DNA of 60,996 nucleotides, taken from contig DATKMK010000019.1 of the NCBI GenBank assembly GCA_035541895.1, positions 1 to 60,996 of the forward strand, written 5' to 3'. Below, in pieces: positions 35,227-43,933 of this stretch. A program made the translations under genes and the position numbers. The notes under the pieces were generated by a model, which saw only the letters and a list, made by a program, of their open reading frames with translations, ran no database searches and had not been told where the DNA came from. The DNA comes from DATKMK01 sp035541895 (GTDB lineage Bacteria > Desulfobacterota > Binatia > HRBIN30 > JACQVA1). Every line of letters starts with the position of its first letter. Within the stretch, counting starts at the first letter, position 1.

Positions 35227-35334
35227 ATGATGGTGGTCGAGTCGGCCGCGCGCACCGACTGCGCGCGGCATGGGGACGAAATTCTGTTGACACTCGTTGA
35301 GCGGTCGACCTATAAGGCGGCGGCCGGTTGTTGA
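35227..35334 (+). CDS. Candidate small ORF downstream of the LexA-like site
   Basis: An ATG with TGGAGGA directly upstream opens a 35-codon frame ending at TGA 35332-35334. The product (MMVVESAARTDCARHGDEI, then LLTLVERSTYKAAAGC) has no family I know. It lies between the two promoter-like elements and overlaps the second promoter, so it may be a leader peptide, a degraded gene remnant or chance. The match to a ribosome-binding site is the only positive evidence. Confidence 0.2.
   Translation: MMVVESAARTDCARHGDEILLTLVERSTYKAAAGC
35287..35316 (+). promoter_or_regulatory. Strong sigma70-type promoter for the YCF48-MMPL-DUF1329 genes
   Basis: TTGACA at 35287-35292, an 18-base spacer and TATAAG at 35311-35316. 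Transcription would start near 35323, giving a 60-base leader to the ATG at 35385. It is one of the best promoter matches in the window. Confidence 0.6.
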
Positions 35335-35384
35335 GCGGATCCGCGCGGGTGCTAGTTCCTTTCCACATACAGAGGGCGTGGCCG

Positions 35385-36401
35385 ATGTGCCGCAGGCTTG
35401 CCTTCGTCGTGCTGCTGCCGTGGTTCGCGAGCGCGCGCGTGTGGGCCGCGCCACCCGCACCCGATCGGATTGCCGACAACCTTTACGGCACGTCGTTCGC
35501 CAGCGATCATGACGGCTGGGTGGTCGGTGCCTTCGGAACCATCTACCGCACGCGCGATGCCGGGCGCACCTGGCGGCCGCAGGTCTCGCATACCCAGGAG
35601 TCGTTGTTCTCGGTCGATTTCGTCGACACGGACCACGGCTGGGCGGTCGGTCGTTCGGGAACGATCCTGCACACCGACGACGGCGGCGAGACATGGGCGG
35701 CGCAAAGCGGTCACACGGAGCAACACTTGTTTCGCGTCGACTTCGTCGATCCGGTTTTCGGGATTGCGGTTGGTGATTGGGGCACGATCCTCATCACCAC
35801 CGACGGCGGCGCGACCTGGGAACCGCGCCCGCTGCAGCACGATGTGATCTTGAACGGCGTGTCGCTGGTCGGACGCGACCACGCCTGGGTGGTCGGCGAA
35901 GCCGGCACGATTCTGCAGAGCACCGATGCGGGTCGGACGTGGACCGAGCAGCATAGCGGCGTCGACAAAAGCCTGTTCGGCGTGTTCTTCGCCGACGAGC
36001 ATCGGGGGTGGACGGTCGGAATCGATGGATTGATTCTCTTCACCGACGACGGCGGGGCGACGTGGCAGGTGCAGAACGGGTCGACGGAAGCCGGCGGTCT
36101 CGAGCAAGTCGGCTTCGCGCAGGCCTTCGATCAGCCGAGCCTGTATAGTGTCGCCGTGCGCGGCGACGACGGTTATGCGGTCGGCGAGATCGGCGCCATC
36201 TTCACCAGCGGAAACGGCGGGCGGACGTGGAAACGCGTCGCCACCCCGCCGAATTGGAGCGTCGGCTGGTTACGCGACGTGTCGATCGTGGCCGGCACGC
36301 ACGGCGCCATGGTGGGCGCCGGCGGCAAGCGCGTCATGATTGCCGACGGTCAAGTGGATCTCTCCCGCGAGAGCACGCATGCTGCCGAAACGGTTCATTG
36401 A
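35385..36401 (+). CDS. YCF48-like (photosystem II stability factor-like) beta-propeller, exported
   Basis: A 338-residue protein with a signal peptide (FVVLLPWFASARVWA). About six to seven propeller repeats of roughly 42 residues follow, each with a core such as GWAVGRSGTILHTDDGGETW. In heterotrophic bacteria these proteins are periplasmic and usually sit beside MMPL/RND permeases and DUF1329 proteins, as here. Their role is not established; a structural or assembly partner of the transporter is likely. Its end overlaps the start of the MMPL gene by 23 bases. Confidence 0.85.
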   Translation: MCRRLAFVVLLPWFASARVWAAPPAPDRIADNLYGTSFASDHDGWVVGAFGTIYRTRDAGRTWRPQVSHTQESLFSVDFVDTDHGWAVGRSGTILHTDDGGETWAAQSGHTEQHLFRVDFVDPVFGIAVGDWGTILITTDGGATWEPRPLQHDVILNGVSLVGRDHAWVVGEAGTILQSTDAGRTWTEQHSGVDKSLFGVFFADEHRGWTVGIDGLILFTDDGGATWQVQNGSTEAGGLEQVGFAQAFDQPSLYSVAVRGDDGYAVGEIGAIFTSGNGGRTWKRVATPPNWSVGWLRDVSIVAGTHGAMVGAGGKRVMIADGQVDLSRESTHAAETVH

Positions 36402-38772
36402 GCGGTACCTCCACTTTCTGCTGCGGTACCGCGTGGCGGTGTCGGTCGCCATCGGCGCGGGCACGATCTTCCTGTTGTGGTTTTGCATTTTTCGTCTGAC
36501 GATCTACACCAACTTCATCGATCTTTACCCGCCGCGTCATCCCTACATCCAAACCTACTTCAAGTATCGCAACCTGTTCGGCACCTCGAACGTCTTGGTC
36601 ATGGCAATCGAGACCAAGCACGGCACGTTGTTCAGCGATCCCGAAATCGTCCACAAGGTGGATCGCATCACGCTCGACCTGCTGCACAACGTCCCCGGCG
36701 TCAACGGCGAACAGGTGATGTCGATCACGCATCCCAAGCTCAAGACGACGCTGACCTCGGGCTCCGGGATCAAAGTGGTGCCGCTGATCTACCCGAAACT
36801 GCCGGACACTCAAGAAGAGTTGGAGTTCCTGCGACAGAAAGTTTACACGACCGCGGACGTGCATGGGTTGTTCGTGTCGAAGGACGACACCGCCACGCTG
36901 ATCACCGCCGGGTTCTGGGAAGAGTACTTCGACCTCGCCACCATGTGGCAGAAGGTGCAGGAGATCGTCCGACGCGAAGAGGCCGACGGCAAGGTGAAGA
37001 TCTACGTCGCCGGGCCGCCGATCTTGTTCGCGTACTTCCAACAGGCCCTCGGCAGCATGGTGTACGTGCTGGCGGCGACCGGGATCGCCATGATCCTGTT
37101 GCTGTGGTTCTACTTCCGCACCTCGCAGGGGGTGGTGATTCCTACCTTCTCCGGCTTGATGAGCGCGGTGTGGGGATTGGGCTTCGCCGGGCTGTGCGGG
37201 TTGTCGCTCGATCCGTTGGTGCTGGTCGTCTTCGTCCTCATCACCGCGCGTGCGTTGAGTCACTCCGTGCAGTCGATGGAACGCTACCACGAAGAGTACT
37301 TCCGCTTGCGCGACAAGCACAAGGCGATCGTCAGCTCGTACGTCAGCTTGTACAGTCCGGCGATGGTCTCGATCGCATCGGACACCGCCGCGACCTTGAC
37401 GATCGCGGTGGCCAGCATTCCCCTGATGCAGAAACTCGCGTTCGTCGCTGCGTTCTGGATTCTGTCGATCTTCCTGAGTGTCGTGACGCTCCACCCGATC
37501 ATTCTTTCGTTCGTCAAACCGCCGGAACACGAACACAAGCCCGGACGGATCTCGGATCGGTTTTACAACTCCATCACCGAGTGGCTGATCAGCTTGGGCA
37601 CCGGTGCGTGGCGCTGGGCAGTGGTCGGACTGTTCGCGATCGTGATGGTCTTCGGCCTGTACTTCGCCCATCGGCTCAAGACCGGCGACACCGAGCCCGG
37701 CAACGCGTTGTTGTACAAGGACCATCCCTACAACGTGGCGTTCAGCAAGGTAAACGAGAAGTTCGCCGGCGTCGCCAGCCAACTGGTGATCATCGCCGAG
37801 GGCAAGCGCCAAGAGGCGATCAAAGACGCGCATACGCTCAATCAACTCGATTTGTTTCAGCGCTACATGGAGCAGGGCGAGGGCGCCAACGGCTCCATCA
37901 CCGCCACCACGCTGCTGAAGAAAATCTTCCGTACCTTTCACGAAGGCGACCCGAAATGGGAAATGCTGCCGACGCGCAACGATCACGTCGGCCAGTTGTT
38001 CTTTTTGCTCACCTCCGGCACCAGCCGTGGCGAAATGGACCGCTTCTTCAGCCCCGACTACAGCAACGCGACGATCACGGTCTTCTACAAGAACTACTCG
38101 AACGAAGTGATTCACGGCGCCTTGGATCGCGCGAAGGCCTACATCGCCGAGAACAGCTTGCCCACCGACAGCGTGCGCTATCAACTCGCCGGCGGATTGC
38201 TCGGAATTCTCGCCGCGACCAACGAAGAGGTCGACTGGTCGTATCGGGTGAACGTGCCGTTGATCTTCTTCGCTGTCTTCCTGCTGAGCTTCGCGACCTA
38301 TCGCTCGGTCGTGGGCGCGTTGATCGTCATGATTCCGTCGTTGGTCGCCCAGCCGTTGTCGGAAGCGGTGATGTATTTCATCGGCATCGACTTCAACATC
38401 AACTCGTTACCGGTGGCGGCGATCGGCATCGGCATCGGCATCGATTACGGCTATTACGTGCTCAGTCGGATCATCGAAGAGTATGAAGTCACACCCGACT
38501 TCGATGAAGCCAACCGGCGCGCGATCGCGACCACCGGCAAAGCGATCATCTTTACCGGCACCACGCTGGTGGTGAGCGTGATGTTCTGGCTGTTTCACCC
38601 GCTCAAGTTCGAAGCGGAAATGGCGTTCCTGCTGATGATGCTGATGATCTTCCACGCCATCGGCGCGCTGGTTTTCATCCCCGCCCTGGTATCCTTGCTG
38701 CGTCCACGGTTCGCCATCGAACGTGCGGCCCAGCGCGTCGCACTCGCAGTTCGAACCGGCACCGGCGGCTGA
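36379..38772 (+). CDS. MMPL/RND-superfamily transporter
   Basis: A 797-residue inner-membrane permease with two halves, each one helix, a periplasmic domain and a helix bundle. The first half begins RVAVSVAIGAGTIFLLWFCIF. Sterol-sensing-type helices carry LDPLVLVVFVLITARALSHSVQ in half one and NSLPVAAIGIGIGIDYGYYVLS in half two, where the Asp is in the expected proton-relay position. MMPL and HpnN-like members move lipids or hydrophobic molecules. ATG 36379 lies inside the end of the propeller gene; a DUF1329 gene follows after 22 bases. Confidence 0.88.
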   Translation: MLPKRFIERYLHFLLRYRVAVSVAIGAGTIFLLWFCIFRLTIYTNFIDLYPPRHPYIQTYFKYRNLFGTSNVLVMAIETKHGTLFSDPEIVHKVDRITLDLLHNVPGVNGEQVMSITHPKLKTTLTSGSGIKVVPLIYPKLPDTQEELEFLRQKVYTTADVHGLFVSKDDTATLITAGFWEEYFDLATMWQKVQEIVRREEADGKVKIYVAGPPILFAYFQQALGSMVYVLAATGIAMILLLWFYFRTSQGVVIPTFSGLMSAVWGLGFAGLCGLSLDPLVLVVFVLITARALSHSVQSMERYHEEYFRLRDKHKAIVSSYVSLYSPAMVSIASDTAATLTIAVASIPLMQKLAFVAAFWILSIFLSVVTLHPIILSFVKPPEHEHKPGRISDRFYNSITEWLISLGTGAWRWAVVGLFAIVMVFGLYFAHRLKTGDTEPGNALLYKDHPYNVAFSKVNEKFAGVASQLVIIAEGKRQEAIKDAHTLNQLDLFQRYMEQGEGANGSITATTLLKKIFRTFHEGDPKWEMLPTRNDHVGQLFFLLTSGTSRGEMDRFFSPDYSNATITVFYKNYSNEVIHGALDRAKAYIAENSLPTDSVRYQLAGGLLGILAATNEEVDWSYRVNVPLIFFAVFLLSFATYRSVVGALIVMIPSLVAQPLSEAVMYFIGIDFNINSLPVAAIGIGIGIDYGYYVLSRIIEEYEVTPDFDEANRRAIATTGKAIIFTGTTLVVSVMFWLFHPLKFEAEMAFLLMMLMIFHAIGALVFIPALVSLLRPRFAIERAAQRVALAVRTGTGG

Positions 38773-38794
38773 TCGCCGCCAAAGGAGAAGGACG

Positions 38795-40156
38795 ATGCGC
38801 AGAACACTGTGGTTCGTCTTGGCTCTCGTGGTCGGCACCGCACGACCAAGCGCCGCCGCCCCGCCCGCGGACTCGGGGATGCAAGCGAAACAGGCCCAGG
38901 AAGTCGGCCTCAAGCCCGGCGACGTGCTCGGCCCGGAAAATTGGGAACTCGCCAAGGATCTGTTGCCGCCGGAGATCTTGCGTCACTACAAGGATGGCCA
39001 GTACGTCAATCGCATCGTCGATTGGCCGAACGGGGTCTATCGCTGGGAGCCGAAATTCAAGGCGGCCAGCGATGCCAACGCCGGCAAGTACACCGTCAGC
39101 CCGGAAGGAACCATCCTCGACAAAGCCTCCGGTGTGCAACCGCCCTATATCTATGGCCTGCCGTTCCCGGAAATCGACCCCAAGGATCCGAACGCCGCGA
39201 TCAAAATCTTCTGGAACTTCGCGTACGGCTATTTCAGCGAGGGGAATAGTCACAACCTGACGCTGTTGAGCTGGGTCAGCCCCGACCACGTCGATCGCGA
39301 AGCCGTGCAGGATGTGTACTTCCTCTATTACGACGGTCAGGATGCATCCTATCGCTTGCCCAATCCGAACAACTTCTCCGGGCAGTTCGTCGCCATCGCG
39401 ACTTCACCCGCGGACCTCAACGGCACGGCCGCGTTGACGTGGCGGTATCGCGACGCCAACAAGCGCGATTCCAATTGGGTCTACGTGCCGGCGCTCCGGC
39501 GGGTTCGCCAGGTGAGCCCGGCGAATCGATCCGACGGTTTCCTCGGTTCCGACATGAGCCAAGACGACGGGCCGTTCTTCGACGGCAAGCCCGAAGACTT
39601 CACGTGGAAGTTCGTCGGTGAGGCGGAGATGCTGCGTATCGTCGATCCACGCAGCTTCAACGGGCAAGCGACCCAAGTGCCGCTGCCGTCCGGCGGCTGG
39701 CGTTCGATCTGGGACGACAGCCCGAAGGTCGGCTATCAAGATCCCAATTGGAAGGGCTCGGCGTGGGCGCCGGTTCAGGCCGGACTCGCGCGCCGCCCGT
39801 GTTGGGTCGTCGAAGCCGTGCCCAAGGACAAGTACTATCTCTACGGCAAGGTCCAGCTCTACATTGACAAGGAAACCTATCAGGGTGCCTGGAACCGCAA
39901 GTTCGGATGGACCGGCGAACTGCTCAATACTTTGCAAGTGACCGCCTATCAGAAGCAGGAACTGAAACGATCGGACGGTGTGACGGAGTGGTTGTGGGCC
40001 TCCAACTTCTCGTACCAATGCGCCGAAAACGTCAAGATGAACCGCGCCACGCTCGGCGGCTTGCTGCCGAAAGGCAAGGACATCCCCAACGATCGCCGCA
40101 TCACCTACGATCCGAGCTTCTTCGACTTCAACACGCTGGCGCGGTTCGGGAAGTGA
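38795..40156 (+). CDS. DUF1329 periplasmic/outer-membrane protein
   Basis: A 453-residue exported protein with a signal peptide (LVVGTARPSAA). Family features include GDVLGPENWELAKDLLPPEIL, WKFVGEAEMLRIVDPRS, the aromatic segment RRPCWVVEAVPKDKYYLYGK, and WNRKFGWTGELL. DUF1329 is a LolA-like-fold family that often accompanies DUF1302 porin-like proteins and MMPL permeases; no DUF1302 gene is here. AAAGGAG precedes the ATG. Together the three genes look like an envelope route for a hydrophobic compound. Confidence 0.85.
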   Translation: MRRTLWFVLALVVGTARPSAAAPPADSGMQAKQAQEVGLKPGDVLGPENWELAKDLLPPEILRHYKDGQYVNRIVDWPNGVYRWEPKFKAASDANAGKYTVSPEGTILDKASGVQPPYIYGLPFPEIDPKDPNAAIKIFWNFAYGYFSEGNSHNLTLLSWVSPDHVDREAVQDVYFLYYDGQDASYRLPNPNNFSGQFVAIATSPADLNGTAALTWRYRDANKRDSNWVYVPALRRVRQVSPANRSDGFLGSDMSQDDGPFFDGKPEDFTWKFVGEAEMLRIVDPRSFNGQATQVPLPSGGWRSIWDDSPKVGYQDPNWKGSAWAPVQAGLARRPCWVVEAVPKDKYYLYGKVQLYIDKETYQGAWNRKFGWTGELLNTLQVTAYQKQELKRSDGVTEWLWASNFSYQCAENVKMNRATLGGLLPKGKDIPNDRRITYDPSFFDFNTLARFGK

Positions 40157-40252
40157 CGGATTGCTGCGGGTGACCGGTCGGAATCGGAACTAATCGTCTG
40201 TGCTGCGGCTCGCTCCCCCGTCACCAGCACCAACACCGTCAGGACCGTCCCC

Positions 40253-41440
40253 ATGGATTTTCGACCGACCGAAGACGAGGCGCGTTTCCGCGCCGACGTG
40301 CGCCGATGGCTGCGTGCGAACTTGCCTCCGGGTTGGGGAACACCGGCGTACCGCGAGCCCGCGACCGGGGCGGAGAAAGTCGCGTTCGCAAAGTCGTGGC
40401 AGCAGACACTGTTCGCCGGCGGTTGGGCCGGCATCGCGTGGCCGAAGGAGTACGGCGGACGCGGCGCCGGCATCGTCGAACAACTGATCTTCAACGAGGA
40501 GTACGCCGCGGCCCGCGCGCCCGACATGATCAATCTCGCCGTCGGGCTGGGCTTGGTCGGCCCGACGCTGATCGCGTGCGGCCAGCCGTGGCAGAAGGAA
40601 CGATTTCTCCCGACGATTCTGCGCGGTGACGAAATCTGGTGTCAGGGATTCTCCGAACCCAATGCCGGCTCCGATCTCGCCGCGCTCAAGACCCGCGCCG
40701 AGATCCGCGGCGACGAGCTGGTCGTCAGCGGACAGAAGATTTGGTGCAGCTACGCGCACCACGCCGATTGGTGCATCTTGGTCGTCCGCACCGATCCGAA
40801 CGCCCCCAAGCACAAGGGACTCACGTTCGCGCTCGTCGACATGAAAAGTCCCGGCATCACCATTCGCCCGCTGCGCGAAATGACCGGCGAGGCCTGGTTC
40901 AACGAGGTGTTCTTCGACGAACTCCAGGTGCCGCGCGCCAACGTCGTCGGCGAGATCAATCGCGGCTGGGACGTGGTCATCACCACGCTGTCGCACGAAC
41001 GCGGCGCCGCCGCGCCGCATACGCGGCTGCAAATCGAACGCAAGCTGTTGGCCGAACTGGCGCAGCGCACGGCGCGCAACGGTGGGAGCGCCGCCGCCGA
41101 TCCACTCGTTCGCCAGCGGCTCGCTCAATCTTGGATCGAGGTCGAGATCCTGCGCGTCACCGCCTACCGCAACATCTCGGTGATGCTCCGCAGCGGGATG
41201 CCGGGACCGCAGGGATCGATCCTGAAACTGTTTTGGAGTGAGTTGGATCAACGGATGAAGGACACCGCGGTCGAGATTCTCGGTGCTGCAGGTTTGCTGC
41301 TCGAAGATTCGCCGCGCACCGTCGATCGCGGGTTCTGGTCGCACGACTTGCTGTGGTCGCGCGCGGCGACGATCTACGCCGGCACCTCCGAGGTGCAACG
41401 CAACATCATCGCGCAGCGCGTGTTGGGGCTGCCGCGTTAG
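40253..41440 (+). CDS. Acyl-CoA dehydrogenase
   Basis: A 395-residue FAD enzyme that introduces a double bond into an acyl-CoA. The N-terminal domain begins MDFRPTEDEARFRADVRRWL. The middle domain has CQGFSEPNAGSDLAALKTRA and the C-terminal motif is IYAGTSEVQRNIIAQRVLGLP. The family resembles ACADs acting on branched, aromatic-ring or steroid side-chain acyl-CoAs in actinobacteria and environmental proteobacteria; the substrate here is unknown. The 96 bases before it hold no obvious promoter. It is followed by an amidohydrolase-like gene after 17 bases. Confidence 0.9.
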   Translation: MDFRPTEDEARFRADVRRWLRANLPPGWGTPAYREPATGAEKVAFAKSWQQTLFAGGWAGIAWPKEYGGRGAGIVEQLIFNEEYAAARAPDMINLAVGLGLVGPTLIACGQPWQKERFLPTILRGDEIWCQGFSEPNAGSDLAALKTRAEIRGDELVVSGQKIWCSYAHHADWCILVVRTDPNAPKHKGLTFALVDMKSPGITIRPLREMTGEAWFNEVFFDELQVPRANVVGEINRGWDVVITTLSHERGAAAPHTRLQIERKLLAELAQRTARNGGSAAADPLVRQRLAQSWIEVEILRVTAYRNISVMLRSGMPGPQGSILKLFWSELDQRMKDTAVEILGAAGLLLEDSPRTVDRGFWSHDLLWSRAATIYAGTSEVQRNIIAQRVLGLPR

Positions 41441-41457
41441 CGAGTTTGAGGGCACAC

Positions 41458-42267
41458 ATGAGTGACCAAATTGGGATCATCGACATCTGGACGCAGTATC
41501 TCTCGCCGACGCCGCCGGAGAAGCGGAGTCAGCAAGCCGAAAACGTGTTCAAGCGCTACGGCAAACTCGAGTGGTACCACAACGGCACCAACGTCGAGCA
41601 GATGCTCGACGACATGGATAAGTCGGGCGTCGAGATCGCCTGCATCTCCGGCGAGCCGCACTACGTCCGCGAGGCCGTGCGCAAACATCCCGAGCGCTTC
41701 ATCGGCGAGTACCACGCCGATCCGACCAACATCATGGGCGCCGTGCGCGGCTTGCAGGAACACGTCGAAAAGTACGGCTTCAAGGTCCTGCGCATCGAGC
41801 CGTTCATGTGGCGGCAGCCGCCGACCGCGGCGATGTACTATCCGCTCTACGCCAAATGCATCGAACTCGACGTCGCGTTTCAGACCCAGGTCGGCAATAC
41901 CGGTCCGCTGTTTCCGTCGGAGACCGGGCGCCCGACCTACATCGATCAAATCGCGCTCGACTTCCCCGAGCTGCGCATCATCTGCGGCCACATCGGTTGG
42001 CCGTGGACCGAGGAGATGATCGCGATCGCGTGGAAGCACGCCAACGTCGTGATCGACACCTCGGCGCATGCGCCGCGTCACTACCCGCCGGCGTTCGTCA
42101 ACTTCTTGAAGACGTTCGGCCAAGACAAAGTCTGCTTCGCGACCGACTACCCGCTGCTCGGCTTCGACCGCGTGACCAAGGAAATCGACGCGCACTTGGG
42201 TCTGGCGCCGGAGGTGAAGCGAAAGTTCCTGCGTGAGAACGCGCGCCGAATTTTGAAACTGGCGTGA
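41458..42267 (+). CDS. Amidohydrolase-2 family protein with altered N-terminal metal motif
   Basis: A 269-residue barrel protein of the amidohydrolase-2 family. The later ligand sites are present: RIICGHIGWPWTEEM and the final CFATDYPLLG aspartate. The N-terminal D-x-D/H-x-H site reads IIDIWTQYL, so Asp9 remains while the next two ligands are Trp11 and Gln13. Compare IIDTDTH in the paralogue at 13.9 kb. The enzyme may therefore bind a metal differently or be non-hydrolytic. It sits between an acyl-CoA dehydrogenase and an enoyl-CoA hydratase on the same strand. Confidence 0.82.
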   Translation: MSDQIGIIDIWTQYLSPTPPEKRSQQAENVFKRYGKLEWYHNGTNVEQMLDDMDKSGVEIACISGEPHYVREAVRKHPERFIGEYHADPTNIMGAVRGLQEHVEKYGFKVLRIEPFMWRQPPTAAMYYPLYAKCIELDVAFQTQVGNTGPLFPSETGRPTYIDQIALDFPELRIICGHIGWPWTEEMIAIAWKHANVVIDTSAHAPRHYPPAFVNFLKTFGQDKVCFATDYPLLGFDRVTKEIDAHLGLAPEVKRKFLRENARRILKLA

Positions 42268-42271
42268 GCAG

Positions 42272-42306
42272 CGTTCACGAGCACGACTCACGACCACGAA
42301 TCACGC
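42272..42306. repeat. Intergenic repeat related to the 24.4-kb hairpin
   Basis: The gap between two genes holds ACGAGCACGACTCACGACCACGAATCACG-type units. They share ACTCACGAC with the right arm of the hairpin at 24444-24460 and have the same CA/GA-rich style. This may be one family of dispersed intergenic repeats; here the inverted partner arm is missing. A GAGGAG ribosome-binding site follows. Confidence 0.4.
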
Positions 42307-42319
42307 ACGAGGAGTCTCC

Positions 42320-43114
42320 ATGCCCGATTTCAAAGCCATTCAATTCACCATCGAGAACCAGGTCGCTTGGGTCACCATGAACCGCCCCGACGCGCGCAAC
42401 GCGGTCAACGCGGAGATGCGCGACGAGTTGATCGGCGTGTTCACCGACGCCCGCACCAACGGCGACATCCGCGCCCTCGTGTTGACGGGAAGCGGCAAGG
42501 GCTTCTGCACCGGCGCCGATCTCAGCGGCCCGCGCGGCCAGGGGCCGACCGGTCCGGGCGCCGGCCGCGAAGTGATGAAGCAAAGCTCGCAGCGCCTGAT
42601 TCGCGCGCTGTGGGAATTGGAGAAGCCGGTGATCGCGGCGGTCAACGGCGTCGCCGCCGGCTTGGGCTCGCACCTCGCCTTCGCCAGCGATCTGGTGATC
42701 GCGGCGCAGGACGCGCGCTTCATCGAAGTCTTCGTCCGCCGCGGCATCGCGATCGACGCCGCCGGCGCGTTCTTACTGCCGCGCTTGATCGGTTTGTCGA
42801 AGGCGAAGGAGTTGGTGTTCTTCGGCGATGACTTGAGTGCCGACGATGCCCAGAAGATCGGGCTGGTCAACAAAGTCGTCGCGGGCGATCAACTCGCCGC
42901 CGCGGTGCGAGAGTGGGCGGAGAAGCTGGCCAAGGGTCCCACCTTCGCCATCGGCATGTCCAAGCGCTTGCTCAACCGCTCGCTCGAATCGTCGCTCGAA
43001 ACCGCGCTCGAAGAAGAGGCGATGGCGCAGTCGCTGGTCACACAATCCGAAGACACGCGCGAAGGCATGACCGCGTTCGTGGAGCGCCGGCAGCCGCAGT
43101 TCAAGGGACGCTAG
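42320..43114 (+). CDS. Enoyl-CoA hydratase/isomerase family protein
   Basis: A 264-residue crotonase-fold enzyme. The first oxyanion segment is FCTGADLSG, followed by a Gly-rich insert (GPRGQGPTGPGAGRE) and then VAAGLGSHLAFASDL. The helix IDAAGAFLLPRLIG has Asp where many hydratases have Glu. The C-terminus is FVERRQPQFKGR. The substrate is unknown. Neighbouring acyl-CoA dehydrogenase and VOC genes suggest one beta-oxidation-like pathway. GAGGAGT precedes the ATG. Confidence 0.9.
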   Translation: MPDFKAIQFTIENQVAWVTMNRPDARNAVNAEMRDELIGVFTDARTNGDIRALVLTGSGKGFCTGADLSGPRGQGPTGPGAGREVMKQSSQRLIRALWELEKPVIAAVNGVAAGLGSHLAFASDLVIAAQDARFIEVFVRRGIAIDAAGAFLLPRLIGLSKAKELVFFGDDLSADDAQKIGLVNKVVAGDQLAAAVREWAEKLAKGPTFAIGMSKRLLNRSLESSLETALEEEAMAQSLVTQSEDTREGMTAFVERRQPQFKGR

Positions 43115-43143
43115 GCGCGATTGGCCGCTCGCACGGAGATCGC

Positions 43144-43641
43144 ATGAGCGTCGAGGTCAACGGCATCGCTCACATTCAACTCACGGTCAACGATCCGCAG
43201 CGCTGCCTGCCGTTCTGGGAACAGCTCTGCCATTTCCTCGAAATGAAGACGCTGATCAAAGGTGACGATGTCCTCTACTGCATCGGCAGCCGTACCGGGA
43301 TTCTTGTGCGCGGTACACCGCCGGCGAAGCGCGGCGGTGCCTTCGACCAGGACCGCGCCGGTCTCCACCACTTTTGCTTTCGCGCCCGCAGCCGCGAAGA
43401 CGTCGACGCGATCTATCGCTTCGTCGTCGACACGTTGGATGCTCGCATCGTGCATCCGCCTGAGGAGGGCTCGCACTTCGCGCCCGGCTACTATTCGGTC
43501 TTGTTCGAAGATCCCGATGGAATCCGAGTAGAGGTGAACCACGTGCCGGGGAAGGGACATCTTGGGCCGGGTGGTCGGCTCGGCCCTGGCGGCGCCGGCC
43601 CCGCCAATCGTTACGGCGGCAGCGGGCTCAAGAACGGCTAG
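43144..43641 (+). CDS. VOC-family (glyoxalase/extradiol dioxygenase-like) protein
   Basis: A 165-residue protein with one vicinal-oxygen-chelate domain. Segments are IAHIQLTVNDPQRCLPFWEQL, LHHFCFRARSREDVDAIY and YSVLFEDPDGIRVEVNHVPG. Histidine and glutamate are in the metal-ligand positions (IAHIQL, LHHFC, RVEVN). A Gly-rich tail (about 25 residues) ends the protein. It could be a glyoxalase, epimerase or dioxygenase. ATG 43144 is 30 bases after the preceding stop; the frame is open upstream only through the hydratase gene. Confidence 0.82.
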   Translation: MSVEVNGIAHIQLTVNDPQRCLPFWEQLCHFLEMKTLIKGDDVLYCIGSRTGILVRGTPPAKRGGAFDQDRAGLHHFCFRARSREDVDAIYRFVVDTLDARIVHPPEEGSHFAPGYYSVLFEDPDGIRVEVNHVPGKGHLGPGGRLGPGGAGPANRYGGSGLKNG

Positions 43642-43808
43642 TTCATATATCGGCGTGCGGAGGTAATGGCGGCTTGCCCGGACCTTGCCGATCCCAGCTC
43701 GGAGCGCAATCGGGCCGACCCATTTGTCGTCGCATTTGCGAAGGTTCGTCGTGGGACGGTGGTGACGGGGGACCAAACCTCGCCGCGCGCCCACCACGCC
43801 TCCGAAGA

Positions 43809-43835
43809 TTCCAGATGCCTGCAGGCAGCTTGGAA
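43809..43835. other. Near-palindrome in the 292-base gap before the alcohol dehydrogenase
   Basis: TTCCAGATGCCTGCAGGCAGCTTGGAA is close to a perfect palindrome: TTCCA/TGGAA outer arms and TGCCTGCAGGCA in the centre, with two mismatched flanking bases. It could be a dimeric regulator site or a short hairpin. The rest of the gap (43642-43933) holds nothing else I can name apart from an isolated TTGACT at 43845-43850 without a good -10. Confidence 0.4.
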
Positions 43836-43933
43836 TAGACTGCCTTGACTGGTTTGGATTCCTACGTGCGATCGGGTGGCGGCTCTAAGAATCTGGACGT
43901 CGGGAACTTGAGCGCTGGGTCTCGGTTTGTTAC

